A stretch of DNA of 64,000 bases from JAFGHJ01 sp964606065 (GCA_964606065.1 CAZSEX010000005.1:16018-80017); one strand, 5' to 3'. Positions 9,430 through 18,620 are shown, counted from the first letter of the stretch. Made by a program: numbers and translations. The notes: generated by a model not told the origin, from the letters alone.

Positions 9430-9606
9430 AACCACGAAACACACGAAATACACTAAACCCCAACACCCCCTTTTTAATCTGTGTTTAAAAAAATACACGA
9501 AAAAATTTGTCATCGCGAGTTTAGCCTCTTGCCTGACTTACGCTTGCCCAATGGAATAGGAGTTCTCCCAGGGTGTTCACCTATTCCACAGGGCAGGCGA
9601 ATAACA
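9430..9606. repeat. Composite dispersed repeat, copy 1
   Basis: The order is: ACCACGAAACACACGAAATACACTAAA words, a C-rich spacer, TGTGTTTAAAAAAATACACG, AATTTGTCATCGCGAG, and a hairpin GCCCAATGGAATAGG...CCTATTCCACAGGGC (9546-9594). The same modules in nearly the same order recur at 47797-48075. The rest of 9336-9723 holds only the two flanking promoters. Confidence 0.7.
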
Positions 9607-9674
9607 CAAACAAAACAGATCTCTTTTAATTTAAATCTTTCTCCTTCAGTGTCTTATGGGCATAAAAATCGCTA

Positions 9675-9703
9675 TTGACAAAGTTATAATTTACGCATAT
9701 AAT
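9675..9703 (+). promoter_or_regulatory. Promoter of secreted T9SS-type protein gene
   Basis: TTGACA (9675-9680), 17-bp spacer, TATAAT (9698-9703), a consensus match. An AAGGA ribosome-binding site precedes the ATG at 9724. Confidence 0.75.
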
Positions 9704-9723
9704 ATTTATACAAGGAAATCAAT

Positions 9724-11115
9724 ATGAAAAAATTTAGGTCTTTATTAATCTTAATTGTTTTTATAATCTCAAAACCAATAATTTTATCCGCCCAGGTAGG
9801 AACACCCGTAGAAATATGCAGCACTTATGTAAACTACGCGACCGCTTATAGCAACGGTCACAAAATTGCCAATTGTGGTTCAGCTCTCAGCGATACAATC
9901 TTTGTGGTTTACAATTACAAAGAGGACACAATTCATATTGCATATTCTTACGATCATGGAGCGACCTGGCAATCCCAGTCTTTCTGGGCAACACTTTGGG
10001 ATAACGCCCACTGCCCTTCCCTTGATGTTTATGACAACTATCCCTGGGTTGTCTCCAGAGGAGATTCAGTGAACACAGGAGAAATCTTCTTACGCAACCC
10101 CTTTGATTACTGTGTTCCTGAAAGAATCAGTTATACTCCCGGTCATTCGACGCTTCCAGCCATTGCCATCGACACTTTCGGCAATAAACACATTGTATGG
10201 CAGGATAACACTCCGGGAAACTGGGATATTTATTACGCTTGCGCCAGTTCCACGAATGTCACCGATACTTTAAATCTAAGCAATGATAGTCTCTCTTCCG
10301 ATATGTATCCGTCTATAAGCGTTTTTAACGGAAATGAGTTACATGTAATATGGGAACGATATGAACCTCTCAGTGAATCACCTTACAGTATTGTTCATCG
10401 CTACCTCAAAGAAGATGTCTGGTCGGATAAAGAATTTTTAGCGGAGCCCACGTATATTCCCCTGCATCATCCGAGTCTGGACTTTTCCCACGGCGAGGAC
10501 AGCCTCTCCGCCACCTGGGAAGACAGCTCGGAAGGAAAATCAGATGCTTATTTTTACGGCGGAAACGGAGGAAATTTGCCCACATTGGGCAACTCTCGAT
10601 ATCCTGTAATATCAACTATGGGTAAAATCTGGAGTTACCTATACTGGGAAGACAACAGTGACGGAGTCGATGATATTTATGCCCGCACTTATTACTTTAC
10701 CACCGGATGGGGATTTTATAAATTCCGAGAAATTTACGCAGATGAAGACATGCGCTACCCCAGCGTCTCGGACTGCTATGTTGTATGGACCCAGGGAGAT
10801 TCACCTCCTTATAAAGTCATGTTCGTCGATGAAGGATTACCCTGTGGAGTAGAAGGACCTGAATCTCCGGCAAGCTTAGAACTGAAAGTTTTTCCGAATC
10901 CCTTTACACAAAGAACAACCATTAACCTATCTTCATCCGCAAAAGAGAACTTCCAGCTAAGAGTTTACGACATTACAGGGCAACTTATCCGGGCTTTGCC
11001 CGCAAACGAAACAACCTGGGACGGCAGGAATTCAAAAGGCGAACAAACAAAATCCGGAATTTACATCTTTAAGATAGAAGGCTACAAACCGGCAAAAGTC
11101 ATAAAATTGCTTTAA
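9724..11115 (+). CDS. Secreted protein with propeller-like repeats and T9SS/FlgD-like C-terminal domain
   Basis: A 463-residue exported protein of unknown specific function. A signal peptide (about 1-23) is followed by repeating Asp-box-like or propeller-like segments such as HIVWQDNTPGNWDIYYA, LHVIWERYEP and YLYWEDNSDGVDDIYAR, the pattern of sialidase/YncE-type beta propellers. Residues about 385-463 form a sorting-type domain: LKVFPNPF, then LRVYDITGQLIR, a TTWDGRNSKGEQ turn and SGIYIFKIEG, ending in KVIKLL. In FCB bacteria this domain targets proteins through the type IX system, or is a FlgD-like Ig fold. No T9SS core gene is present in the window, so export by that route is inferred. Confidence 0.8.
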   Translation: MKKFRSLLILIVFIISKPIILSAQVGTPVEICSTYVNYATAYSNGHKIANCGSALSDTIFVVYNYKEDTIHIAYSYDHGATWQSQSFWATLWDNAHCPSLDVYDNYPWVVSRGDSVNTGEIFLRNPFDYCVPERISYTPGHSTLPAIAIDTFGNKHIVWQDNTPGNWDIYYACASSTNVTDTLNLSNDSLSSDMYPSISVFNGNELHVIWERYEPLSESPYSIVHRYLKEDVWSDKEFLAEPTYIPLHHPSLDFSHGEDSLSATWEDSSEGKSDAYFYGGNGGNLPTLGNSRYPVISTMGKIWSYLYWEDNSDGVDDIYARTYYFTTGWGFYKFREIYADEDMRYPSVSDCYVVWTQGDSPPYKVMFVDEGLPCGVEGPESPASLELKVFPNPFTQRTTINLSSSAKENFQLRVYDITGQLIRALPANETTWDGRNSKGEQTKSGIYIFKIEGYKPAKVIKLL

Positions 11116-11415
11116 AACAAGCAAAAAACTTTTACCACAGCGAATACAAAGACAAAACAAACACACAGAGTACACAGAGACTTTTTGCTGTTTAAAACCC
11201 ACCTCTCCACCCAAGAACATTCTCACACAAAAACACCAGGACACAAAGAAACAACAAAAAATATCTTAATTGTATTAAAAACCAACCCTTTCCAAAAACA
11301 AGTAACAACAAATCACATAAATATCACAAATGATTTCTATTTTCCCTTCCTAACTTTCCAACCCTCCAACCCCTCCCCAAAGTGTAAACCATGTGCTTCG
11401 GTTTTTACAAAAGCT
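11116..11415. repeat. Intergenic family-A repeats
   Basis: Between the secreted-protein gene and the MITE-like element are ACCACAGCGAATACAAAGAC, ACACACAGAGTACACAGAGAC and ACCAGGACACAAAGAAAC words (about 11135-11260), and CTAACTTTCCAACCCTCCAACC (11350-11371). Reading frames here are artefacts of the repeat. Confidence 0.65.
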
Positions 11416-11425
11416 AATTTTCACC

Positions 11426-11695
11426 TTGGAGTTTCATGATTTTTTTTCTTAAAACTTCACAAAACCTTATTTTAGCGTTAGCTAAGAAAGATTCTATTCA
11501 AGAGAAATATCTCGGAGATATAGTAGCGCGGGGGTTTATCCCCCGCAAATTACCTGTTGGGGACAAGCCCCAACTCTACTTGTGTTTCACCTGGAGTGAA
11601 ATTGGGTGTTGATTTTATCCCCTTGTAAAAACCTTAAAACCATTGCGATTATTCCCTTAAAAAGAATAAAGGTTTAAAAAAGCATGAAACTCCTG
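11426..11695. mobile_element. Candidate 270-bp MITE-like element
   Basis: The perfect direct repeat AATTTTCACC occurs at 11416-11425 and 11696-11705. Just inside it are inverted ends: GGAGTTTCATG (11428-11438) and its exact complement CATGAAACTCC (11683-11693), extending to 17 of 18 matches through the T-run. The interior has two GC hairpins (11528-11546 and 11556-11574) and no coding frame. Terminal inverted repeats with a 10-bp target-like duplication are the marks of a MITE. Only one copy is seen in the window, and shorter words (GGTTTTTACAA at 11400-11410, complement at 11623-11633) suggest a mosaic, so this is a candidate. Confidence 0.45.
11528..11574. repeat. Two family-C GC hairpins
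   Basis: GCGGGGG-tttat-CCCCCGC (11528-11546) and GTTGGGG-acaag-CCCCAAC (11556-11574). The second is the exact reverse complement of 38343-38361. Confidence 0.8.
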
Positions 11696-11708
11696 AATTT
11701 TCACCCCC

Positions 11709-11736
11709 TTGACAAAAAAGAAAAAACCAATATAAT
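11709..11736 (+). promoter_or_regulatory. lexA-dinB promoter
   Basis: TTGACA (11709-11714), 16-bp spacer, TATAAT (11731-11736): a full-consensus promoter. The operator palindrome starts three bases after the -10, so a bound repressor would cover the transcription start. Confidence 0.85.
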
Positions 11737-11739
11737 ATT

Positions 11740-11759
11740 AAGTAAACATATGTTTACTT
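11740..11759. promoter_or_regulatory. Probable LexA operator (20-bp perfect palindrome)
   Basis: AAGTAAACATATGTTTACTT reads the same on both strands. Its core AACATATGTT matches the centre of the Gram-positive type LexA box (CGAACATATGTTCG), with the outer CG/GA positions replaced by TA. Placement between the -10 and the lexA start codon fits autorepression of an SOS operon. Confidence 0.8.
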
Positions 11760-11768
11760 GAGGCGCAA

Positions 11769-12326
11769 ATGGAAACCAAGGAAAAAATAGTTGAATTTTT
11801 AAAAGAATTTACGGCAAAGAAGGGTTTTGCTCCCAGTGTGAGGGAAATATCTTCTCATCTCGGATTCAAAAGTACAAAAGCCGTAAAAGTTCATCTGGAT
11901 GAGCTCGCGCAAAAGGGGGTTATCAAGAAAATGAAGGGTGTTGCGCGCGGAATCGGTCTGCGGGAAGCAGGTATGCCGATACTGGGCAGAATCGCTGCGG
12001 GAAAACCGACTCTGGAATTCGAAGGAATAGACGGACATTTTTCTATGGACAAATGGAAAAACAATTTTCTTCTGAGAGTAAAAGGAGACAGCATGATAGA
12101 CGCGGGTATTCATGAAGGCGACCTTGTGGTTATAGACAGAAAAAGAGAACCGATAAAAGGAAATATAGTGGTGGCTTTACTCGAAGATGAAACAACGGTC
12201 AAAAGACTCGATAAGAAAAACGGGAACTGGATTTTAAAGCCCGAAAACCCCGATTATCCGATCATAGACAAGAACTTCGAAGTAATAGGAGTGGTCATAG
12301 GAGTCATAAGGAGTTATTACAATTGA
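11769..12326 (+). CDS. lexA: LexA repressor
   Basis: A 185-residue SOS repressor. The N-terminal winged helix (1-65, VREISSHLGFKSTKAVKVHLDELAQKG) binds DNA. The C-terminal S24-type domain carries the autocleavage site Ala77-Gly78 (RIAAGKP), the nucleophile Ser108 (KGDSMIDAG) and the general base Lys145 (TTVKRL). RecA filaments on single-stranded DNA trigger self-cleavage and derepression. A GAGG ribosome-binding site lies five bases before the ATG. The stop overlaps the dinB start by four bases, making a two-gene SOS operon under the palindromic operator just upstream. Confidence 0.95.
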   Translation: METKEKIVEFLKEFTAKKGFAPSVREISSHLGFKSTKAVKVHLDELAQKGVIKKMKGVARGIGLREAGMPILGRIAAGKPTLEFEGIDGHFSMDKWKNNFLLRVKGDSMIDAGIHEGDLVVIDRKREPIKGNIVVALLEDETTVKRLDKKNGNWILKPENPDYPIIDKNFEVIGVVIGVIRSYYN

Positions 12327-13453
12327 TTTTATACGCGGATCTCGATGCCTTTTTTGCTTCCGTCGAACAGGCTTTAAATCCCGATTTAAGGGATAAACCT
12401 GTGGTAGTCGCCGGGAATCCCAAAAAGAGAAGGGGAGTAGTATCAGCCGCTTCTTACGCGGCGAGAAGATTCGGAGTCCATTCAGCCCAGCCGGTAGGGA
12501 AAGCCAGAGAAATCTGCCCTCACTGTATTTTCGTCGAACCCCACATGGGAGTTTACGAAACTTTCTCCGATATTTTCTATTCAATACTCTATGAGTATTC
12601 TAATAAAATAGAAAAAATATCCATAGACGAAGCATTTATAGATCTGTCATTTTTTCCCATATTTGCCGAAAACCCTGAAAAGACAGGCTGGGAAATAAAA
12701 AACAAAACAAGAAAAAGACTTCAAATAAACGTAACCATAGGCATATCTAAAAGTAAAACAGTGTCAAAAATAGCCGCCGAGCAGGTGAAGCCTGACGGGC
12801 TTATAGTCGTTCCCCCGGACAAAGAAGAAGAATATGTTTCCCCTCTTCCCATCTCGAAATTTCCGGGTATAGGAAAGCGTTCTGAAAAAGAATTTAACAA
12901 GATGAATATATTTACCATCGGAGACCTTTTAACTTACCCCAGAAGAGAAATATTGAATAAATTTGGTCTTAACGGAATTAAATGGATAACTTCTATTTAC
13001 TACAGCAGGATAAACAAAAATCAGCCGCAAAAATCTATATCCAAATCGAAAACCCTGGCTAAAGACACAAAGAATCTTGATATATTGTATTCTCTGTTGT
13101 ATTATTTGACGCAAAAAGTGGCTTTGAAACTGCAAAAAGAGAATGTTTATACAACAAAAATTTCCGTGACCGTCAGAGCCGCCGATTTCAGCGAAAAAAA
13201 AGGATACAAAAAAATATCCCCGACAAATTTAGCCTCCGATATTTATCCCGTAGCCAGGGAAATTTTTACCAAAATACCCAAAAGATGGGTTCGTCTTATA
13301 AGTGTAAGAGCTTCGGATTTAACGAAAATGCCTTCTCTGTTCCGGGACACAAAAAAAATCAATCTGGAAAGAAAAATTTTAGAAATACGCGAACGCTACG
13401 GATTCAATTCCATACTACCTCTAATCAATATCGCAGGGAAACAAAAGAGATAG
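12323..13453 (+). CDS. dinB: DNA polymerase IV (Y family)
   Basis: A 376-residue translesion polymerase. The palm begins at once with YADLDAFFASVEQ (metal-binding Asp), then KRRGVVSAASYAARRFGV and the catalytic SIDEAFIDL near residue 97. The thumb has a helix-hairpin-helix (FPGIGKRSEKEF), and the little-finger domain follows from about 230. The start is a TTG that overlaps the lexA stop (TTGA), so it is translationally coupled. Co-transcription with lexA puts it under direct SOS control. No beta-clamp-binding peptide is obvious at the C-terminus, but such motifs are short and may be missed. Confidence 0.93.
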   Translation: MILYADLDAFFASVEQALNPDLRDKPVVVAGNPKKRRGVVSAASYAARRFGVHSAQPVGKAREICPHCIFVEPHMGVYETFSDIFYSILYEYSNKIEKISIDEAFIDLSFFPIFAENPEKTGWEIKNKTRKRLQINVTIGISKSKTVSKIAAEQVKPDGLIVVPPDKEEEYVSPLPISKFPGIGKRSEKEFNKMNIFTIGDLLTYPRREILNKFGLNGIKWITSIYYSRINKNQPQKSISKSKTLAKDTKNLDILYSLLYYLTQKVALKLQKENVYTTKISVTVRAADFSEKKGYKKISPTNLASDIYPVAREIFTKIPKRWVRLISVRASDLTKMPSLFRDTKKINLERKILEIRERYGFNSILPLINIAGKQKR

Positions 13454-13716
13454 TTATGGGTTTATCCTCACAAACCGTTACCAATTTATAGGTAACCGCA
13501 ATTAAACACTAAACGAGCAATTTATATTCTGGCGCACCAAAGAACACAAAAATATAATAAAAAATTAGTGCCATTGTGTCTTCGCGGTAACTTTTTTTCT
13601 TTCGCGCTTTTTTAAAAGTCAATCTAAAAGTGGTTTAGGTTTAGTGTGTTTCGTGGTTTAGAATATAAAAAATCTTGTGCCAATCAGTGAAATCTGTGGT
13701 TAATTTTGGTAAAGTC
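13454..13716. repeat. Intergenic family-A repeats
   Basis: Contains TGTGTCTTCGCGGTAAC (13575-13591), TTTAGTGTGTTTCGTGGTTTAG (13640-13661) and CCAATCAGTGAAATCTGTGGTTAAT (13680-13704), all in the same 9-nt rhythm. No gene. Confidence 0.65.
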
Positions 13717-13745
13717 TTGACATATCCTTCATAAAATTATAAAAT
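13717..13745 (+). promoter_or_regulatory. Promoter of nnr gene
   Basis: TTGACA (13717-13722), 17-bp spacer, TAAAAT (13740-13745), followed by an AGGAGG ribosome-binding site at 13757-13762. Confidence 0.65.
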
Positions 13746-13763
13746 AACTAAAATACAGGAGGA

Positions 13764-15502
13764 ATGATGAAAGTAGCTTCCGTTTTAGAAATGAGAAAAA
13801 TGGACCAGACCGCCGTAACGAAATACGGTATCGACGAAATAGTTTTAATGGAAAACGCGGGCAACGCGGTTTTTTATACAATCGAAAAAGAACTCGGTAT
13901 TAAAAACAATAAATTTCTTGTACTCGCGGGAGGAGGAAATAACGGCGGCGACGGAACGGTTACCGCGAGAAAACTTCACTCAAACGAAGCACAGGTCAAA
14001 TTTTTCCTTCTGACAGAAGAAAAAAAATTAAAGGGAATAACGAAGAAAAATTTTGAAATATTGAAGAAAATAGGCATACCTATAAAGAAAAACGCGTCTC
14101 AAAAAGAAATCGAAAAAGAACTAAAAGAGACGGACGTGGTTGTCGACGCTATGCTGGGTACCGGTCTTTCCGGAGAAGTGAAAGGGATCTACAAAAAAGC
14201 AATTGAACTCGTAAATAAATCAGGTAAAAAAGTGGTAAGCGTCGATATTTCTTCGGGAATAAACGGAGATACGGGTGAAATTATGGGAATCGCCGTTAAA
14301 AGCGATATAACCGTAACATTCGGTCTTCCAAAAATAGGAGACTTTAACTATCCGGGATACGAATACTGGAAAAGACTTTTCGTGTCTCATATTTCTTTTC
14401 CACCGGAACTCTACGAAGACGATTCGATTAAAACCGCAATAAATGTCCCTTTATTCCTCAATGAAAGAAAGGCAGACACGCACAAAGGCTCTTTCGGTAA
14501 ATGTTTATTTGTTTCCGGGTCAAAGAAATATCTGGGAGCGCCATATTTTTCCGCTATGTCATTTCTTAAAGCCGGCGGCGGACTTTCTTATCTGGCAACG
14601 CCAGAATCTATTTCTTCTTCCATGGGGAAAAAAGGGAGAGAACTCGTTCTTCTTCCGCAAAAAGAGACAAAAACAGGCTCTGTCTCTAAAGAGAACTTAA
14701 AAAATCTAATCGAATTTTCAGAAGAAGTGGATTTTGTGGTAATGGGTCCGGGATTATCCCTCGATAAAGAAACACAAGAACTTGTTCGTACTCTCGTCAC
14801 GAGAATAAAAAAACCCCTTTTAATCGACGGAGATGGACTAACCGCTTTAAAAGACAACATGGATATTCTCAAAAAAAGAAAAAACCTGACGGTTTTAACC
14901 CCCCATCCCGGAGAATTCATAAGATTATTCGGCGGCAGGATGAAAGATACCAAAATAAATAGAGTAAAAATCACGCGGGAAAAAGCTAAAGAATACGGTT
15001 GTTTTATAGTTTTCAAAGGCGCGAACTCACTCATCGGATGTCCGGACGGAAAAATCTTTATAAATCTAACAGGAAATTCGGGCATGGCTACCGCGGGTTC
15101 GGGAGACGTTCTTACAGGAATAATCGCCGCGATGTTCAAAATTGCTAAGGGAAACACCGAAAAAGAAATATTCGAGAACGCGATCAGAACCGGAGTGNNN
15201 NNNNNNNNNNNNNNNNNNNNNNNNNNNNNNNNNNNNNNNNNNNNNNNNNNNNNNNNNNNNNNNNNNNNNNNNNNNNNNNNNNNNNNNNNNNNNNNNNTGC
15301 TAAGGGAAACACCGAAAAAGAAATATTCGAGAACGCGATCAGAACCGGAGTGCTTATACACGGTCTCGCCGGAGATATAGCAGCCGAAAAGAAAGGAAAA
15401 GACGGCATGACAGCAACAGATATTCTTAATTCAATACCGGAAACGATTAAGAAATACAGAAATGAAGGCGATAGTCTGATCGAAAATATACAAACAATAT
15501 AA
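13764..15502 (+). CDS. nnr: Bifunctional NAD(P)HX epimerase / NAD(P)HX dehydratase (interrupted by assembly gap)
   Basis: This enzyme repairs hydrated NAD(P)H. The N-terminal YjeF_N epimerase domain (about 1-215) has MENAGNAVF and GGGNNGGDG; the C-terminal ribokinase-like carbohydrate kinase domain has LFVSGSKKYLGAP, GPGLS, TPHPGEF, and NSGMATAGSGDVLTG near the catalytic site. The 100-N gap at 15198-15297 breaks the frame only because 55 bp are duplicated around it. Removing 155 bp restores reading through FENAIRTGVLIHGLAGDIA to a stop at 15502, about 527 residues, a normal length. ATG codons lie at 13764 and 13767; the second has the better spacing (4 nt) to AGGAGG. Confidence 0.92.
15198..15297. 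other. Scaffold gap 2 (100 N)
   Basis: A run of 100 N flanked by identical 55-bp ends (15143-15197 and 15298-15352). Collapsing the duplicate restores the nnr reading frame. Confidence 0.95.
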
Positions 15503-15515
15503 ATGGCAGTTCAAA

Positions 15516-16271
15516 ATGAAACCTCTCGATTGCAGGCATATATATTTAGACGGCAGGCATTATGATATGCAAAACCGTCATTTAGACGATTTACATTTTT
15601 ATTTAAAGCAGATTAAGAACTATGGAGAACCTGTCCTTGAATTAGCATGCGGAACAGGCAGATTAACTATTCCAATAGCAGAACAAGGATTCAATATAAC
15701 CGGGTTGGATATATCCGGGAAAATGCTTAACCGAGCCAGAATAAAAGCAAATAAAAAAGGACTCAAACTTGACCTGGTAAAAGCCGATTGCAGAAACTTT
15801 AATTTGAGAAAGAAATTCAATTATATTTTTATACCTTTTAATTCGATAGCACATCTTCACGATTTAGAAAGTATCGAATCGTGTTTTTCTTCCGTAAAGA
15901 AACATTTATCACCAGACGGACGATTTGTTGTAGACATGTTTAATCCCATTTTAAGTATTTTGTCGAGAGACCCATCAAAATGTTATCCGGTTGTAGAATA
16001 TCCGGACCCCGATGGGAAAGGTACCGTAGTTATAACGGAAAACAATATTTACGACGCGGTTAATCAAATTAATCGAATTAAATGGTATTATAAAATAAAT
16101 AATAAAGAAGAATATATAGAAGAACTAAATATGAGGATTTTCTATCCTCAAGAATTAAATGCTCTCCTTCATTACAATGGCTTCATTATTGAATCCAGGT
16201 TCGGAAATTATAATATGGAACCGTTTGTAACAACATCTAAAAAACAACTATTAGTCTGCTATAAAAAATAG
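15516..16271 (+). CDS. Class I SAM-dependent methyltransferase
   Basis: A 251-residue methyltransferase. Motif I is VLELACGTGRLTIPIAEQG (about 40-58), followed by the acidic residue of the second strand in ITGLDISGKMLNRA, VKADCRNF as motif III, and FIPFNSIAHLHD as motif IV. This is the Methyltransf_25 type fold. The C-terminal part (YYKINNKEEYIEELNMRIFYPQELNALLHYNGF) resembles small-molecule methyltransferases rather than rRNA or DNA enzymes. The substrate is not visible. It starts 13 nt after nnr and may be read from the same promoter. Confidence 0.85.
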   Translation: MKPLDCRHIYLDGRHYDMQNRHLDDLHFYLKQIKNYGEPVLELACGTGRLTIPIAEQGFNITGLDISGKMLNRARIKANKKGLKLDLVKADCRNFNLRKKFNYIFIPFNSIAHLHDLESIESCFSSVKKHLSPDGRFVVDMFNPILSILSRDPSKCYPVVEYPDPDGKGTVVITENNIYDAVNQINRIKWYYKINNKEEYIEELNMRIFYPQELNALLHYNGFIIESRFGNYNMEPFVTTSKKQLLVCYKK

Positions 16272-16355
16272 ACATAGAAAAATAATAAATAAAGCACCCT
16301 GTATTAATATGGTATACATATTAGTCAAAATTATACCAAATTTGTCGATTATTAC

Positions 16356-16383
16356 TTGACATTTTTAGAATAATTATTAGAAT
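16356..16383 (+). promoter_or_regulatory. Promoter of DUF4143 ATPase, leaderless type
   Basis: TTGACA (16356-16361), 16-bp spacer, TAGAAT (16378-16383). The ATG begins at 16390, six bases past the -10, so transcription should begin at or next to the A of the start codon. Confidence 0.65.
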
Positions 16384-16389
16384 ACCGGT

Positions 16390-17574
16390 ATGAAAATTTA
16401 TCCTCGAAGGCTTACTCCCTTTTTGGCAAAAGAAAAAGATATTCCAAGAATCGTCGTTTTAACCGGAATGCGTCAGGTTGGAAAAACAACCCTGATGCGT
16501 CAAATATTCAAAAGGATCAAAAGCCCTAATAAGATTTTCCTGGACCTGGAAAATCCTTTAAATCGGAAAATATTCGAAGAAGAAAATTTTGACAATATTC
16601 TTTCCAATTTAGAGCGATTAAATTTCTCTCTCGGTGAAAAATCCTTTATCTTTCTGGATGAAGTACAACTCGCGCCGGATATCGTAAAGGCAGTTAAGTA
16701 TCTTTATGATCATTACCAGATAAAATTCTTTTTGACCGGTTCGAGCAGTTTTTATTTAAAAAATCTATTTCCGGAATCTTTAGCGGGCAGGAAGATTATA
16801 TACGAACTCTTTCCTTTAGATTTCGAAGAATTTTTGATTTTCAAGGAAATAAAAAAGAAAAGAGCCAAGGGATTTTCAGCCAAATCAAAAAGTAAAAATA
16901 AAATCGATTTTGAATTACACAAAAATATTTTCGCCGAATATCTGGAATTCGGAGGTTTTCCCGCAGTAGCTCTGGAAAGGGACAGAACACGGAAAAGACA
17001 GCTCTTTGAAGATATTTTTAAATCCTACTTCGAAAAAGATATAAAGAGTTTAGCTGAATTTAAAGAATTGGGTAAACTAAGAGATTTAATCCTACTCTTG
17101 ACAAACCGCGCGGGTTCAAAAATAGAAATTACTAAAATCGCTTCAGAGATAGGCATTTCCAGAGAAACGGTTTATTCTTATTTGAATTTTTTGGAAAAAA
17201 CTTATTTTATATTTTTGCTTAGTCCATTTTCAAGAAAAGTTAATGGAGAGGTCAGGGGCGCGAAAAAGGTATATTTTTGCGACAACGGACTCCTAAACTA
17301 TCTTGGCAGAGTTTCAGGAGGAGCACTTTTTGAAGATGTGGTTTTCAAAAACCTCAAAAAATACGGTGAATTAAATTATTATGAAAGATACAAAGGACCG
17401 GAAATAGACTTTATATTAAATAAAAAAATTGCTTTCGAGGCAAAAATTAAACCTGACAGGCAGGATTTGAAAAAACTGAAAAGGACCGCGGAAAAATTGA
17501 ATCTAAAAGAATATTTCCTGATTATGAAAGATTACGTGGAAATACCCGATTCTATTTTAGCACAGGATCTATAG
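16390..17574 (+). CDS. AAA_14 ATPase with DUF4143 domain
   Basis: A 394-residue ATPase. The N-terminal P-loop is TGMRQVGKTTL (about 25-35), with Walker B FIFLDEVQLAPD near 85-96 and the arginine-rich loop LTGSSSFYLKN. From about 190 to the end is the DUF4143 domain: a winged-helix-like part (IASEIGISRETVYSYLNFLEKTYFI) and a nuclease-like tail with GPEIDFIL and AFEAKIK, a PD-(D/E)XK-like arrangement. These proteins are common in bacteria and archaea; their cellular job is unknown. The start agrees with the family pattern (short lead before the P-loop) and implies a leaderless mRNA. It ends 2 nt before the dehydrogenase gene. Confidence 0.85.
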   Translation: MKIYPRRLTPFLAKEKDIPRIVVLTGMRQVGKTTLMRQIFKRIKSPNKIFLDLENPLNRKIFEEENFDNILSNLERLNFSLGEKSFIFLDEVQLAPDIVKAVKYLYDHYQIKFFLTGSSSFYLKNLFPESLAGRKIIYELFPLDFEEFLIFKEIKKKRAKGFSAKSKSKNKIDFELHKNIFAEYLEFGGFPAVALERDRTRKRQLFEDIFKSYFEKDIKSLAEFKELGKLRDLILLLTNRAGSKIEITKIASEIGISRETVYSYLNFLEKTYFIFLLSPFSRKVNGEVRGAKKVYFCDNGLLNYLGRVSGGALFEDVVFKNLKKYGELNYYERYKGPEIDFILNKKIAFEAKIKPDRQDLKKLKRTAEKLNLKEYFLIMKDYVEIPDSILAQDL

Positions 17575-17576
17575 AA

Positions 17577-18578
17577 ATGAAAGCCTGGGTTCTTGAAAAA
17601 CAGGGAAAAGTCGAAACAAAACCTCTTATTAAAAAAGAAATTCCAGTTCCCGAAGTCAAAAAAAACGAAATACGCATAAAAATCAAAGCAACCGGTATCT
17701 GCAGAACGGATTTACACGAAATAGAAGGCGACCTACCCCTGCATAAAAAACCCATCATTCCCGGACATCAAATCGCGGGAATCGTCGATAAAACAGGAGA
17801 AAACGTTACTTCCTTTAAAAAAGGAGACAGGGCAAGCGTTGCATGGTTATACAGTTCCTGCGGAAAATGTAAATTCTGTACCTCGGGAAGAGAAAATCTC
17901 TGTAGTGATGCAAAATTCACAGGCTGGGATGTTGACGGAGGCTACGCGGAATTTATTGTTATTGATGAAAAGTTCGCGTATCACCTGGGGAAAAATCATT
18001 CTTTTGTGGAACAGGTGCCTTTTATGTGCGCCGGAATAACAGGTTACAGGGGATACCGTCTCGCGGATGTTAAGAAAGGCGAGAAATTAGGACTTTTTGG
18101 GTTCGGTCCCACTGCCGCTTTTGTCCTACAGATCGCCAAAGGAAAAGATATTGAATGTTTCGTGGTCACAAGAAGCCAACACAATCAAAAATCGGCAAAA
18201 GAATTAAAAGCAGATTGGGTTGGGGACTACGAGGATAAATTCCCCGTAAAGCTCGATGCCGCGATATTCTATCCTCCAGCGGGAGAGCTTGTTTCCTACG
18301 TTTTATCTCTTCTCGAACCCGGAGGAAAGCTTATTCTCTCCCCCATCTACATGTCGTCCATAGAAATCGAAGATTATACAGGTCTTCTCTGGATGGAGCG
18401 GAGTATTAAATCCGTCGCGAATGTAACGCGCAAAGACGGTATAGAGTTTTTAAAAATCGCCGATGAAATAAGGCTAAAATCGCGGACAGAAGTATATGGT
18501 TTTGATAATATTCCCGAAGCACTAATAAAAGTCGCAAAAGGGGAAATAGACGGAACCGCAGTTGTCACGCTTGAGTGA
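17577..18578 (+). CDS. Zinc-dependent alcohol dehydrogenase family protein
   Basis: A 333-residue medium-chain dehydrogenase/reductase. The catalytic zinc site is ICRTDLHE near 40 and GHQIAG near 64 (GHE is usual; here Gln replaces Glu). The structural zinc loop has four cysteines in CGKCKFCTSGRENLC (about 95-109). The nucleotide-binding fold contains LGLFGFGPTAAFVLQIAKG near 170, with Gly-rich GFGPT. It is close to the AdhA/YahK-like zinc alcohol dehydrogenases that act on primary alcohols or aldehydes; the exact substrate is not known. It follows the ATPase gene by only 2 nt and is probably co-transcribed. Confidence 0.88.
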   Translation: MKAWVLEKQGKVETKPLIKKEIPVPEVKKNEIRIKIKATGICRTDLHEIEGDLPLHKKPIIPGHQIAGIVDKTGENVTSFKKGDRASVAWLYSSCGKCKFCTSGRENLCSDAKFTGWDVDGGYAEFIVIDEKFAYHLGKNHSFVEQVPFMCAGITGYRGYRLADVKKGEKLGLFGFGPTAAFVLQIAKGKDIECFVVTRSQHNQKSAKELKADWVGDYEDKFPVKLDAAIFYPPAGELVSYVLSLLEPGGKLILSPIYMSSIEIEDYTGLLWMERSIKSVANVTRKDGIEFLKIADEIRLKSRTEVYGFDNIPEALIKVAKGEIDGTAVVTLE

Positions 18579-18620
18579 TAAGTCGTATATCTCAAAAAAA
18601 TGAACAACGAAGAAAGTTAC

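Noticed and set aside
9481..9678. 65-codon plus-strand frame
   Set aside because: Lies across the composite repeat and its hairpin and runs into the next promoter; no coding signs.
14588..15361. 257-codon minus-strand frame in nnr
   Set aside because: A shadow of the nnr coding strand that also runs through the N gap.
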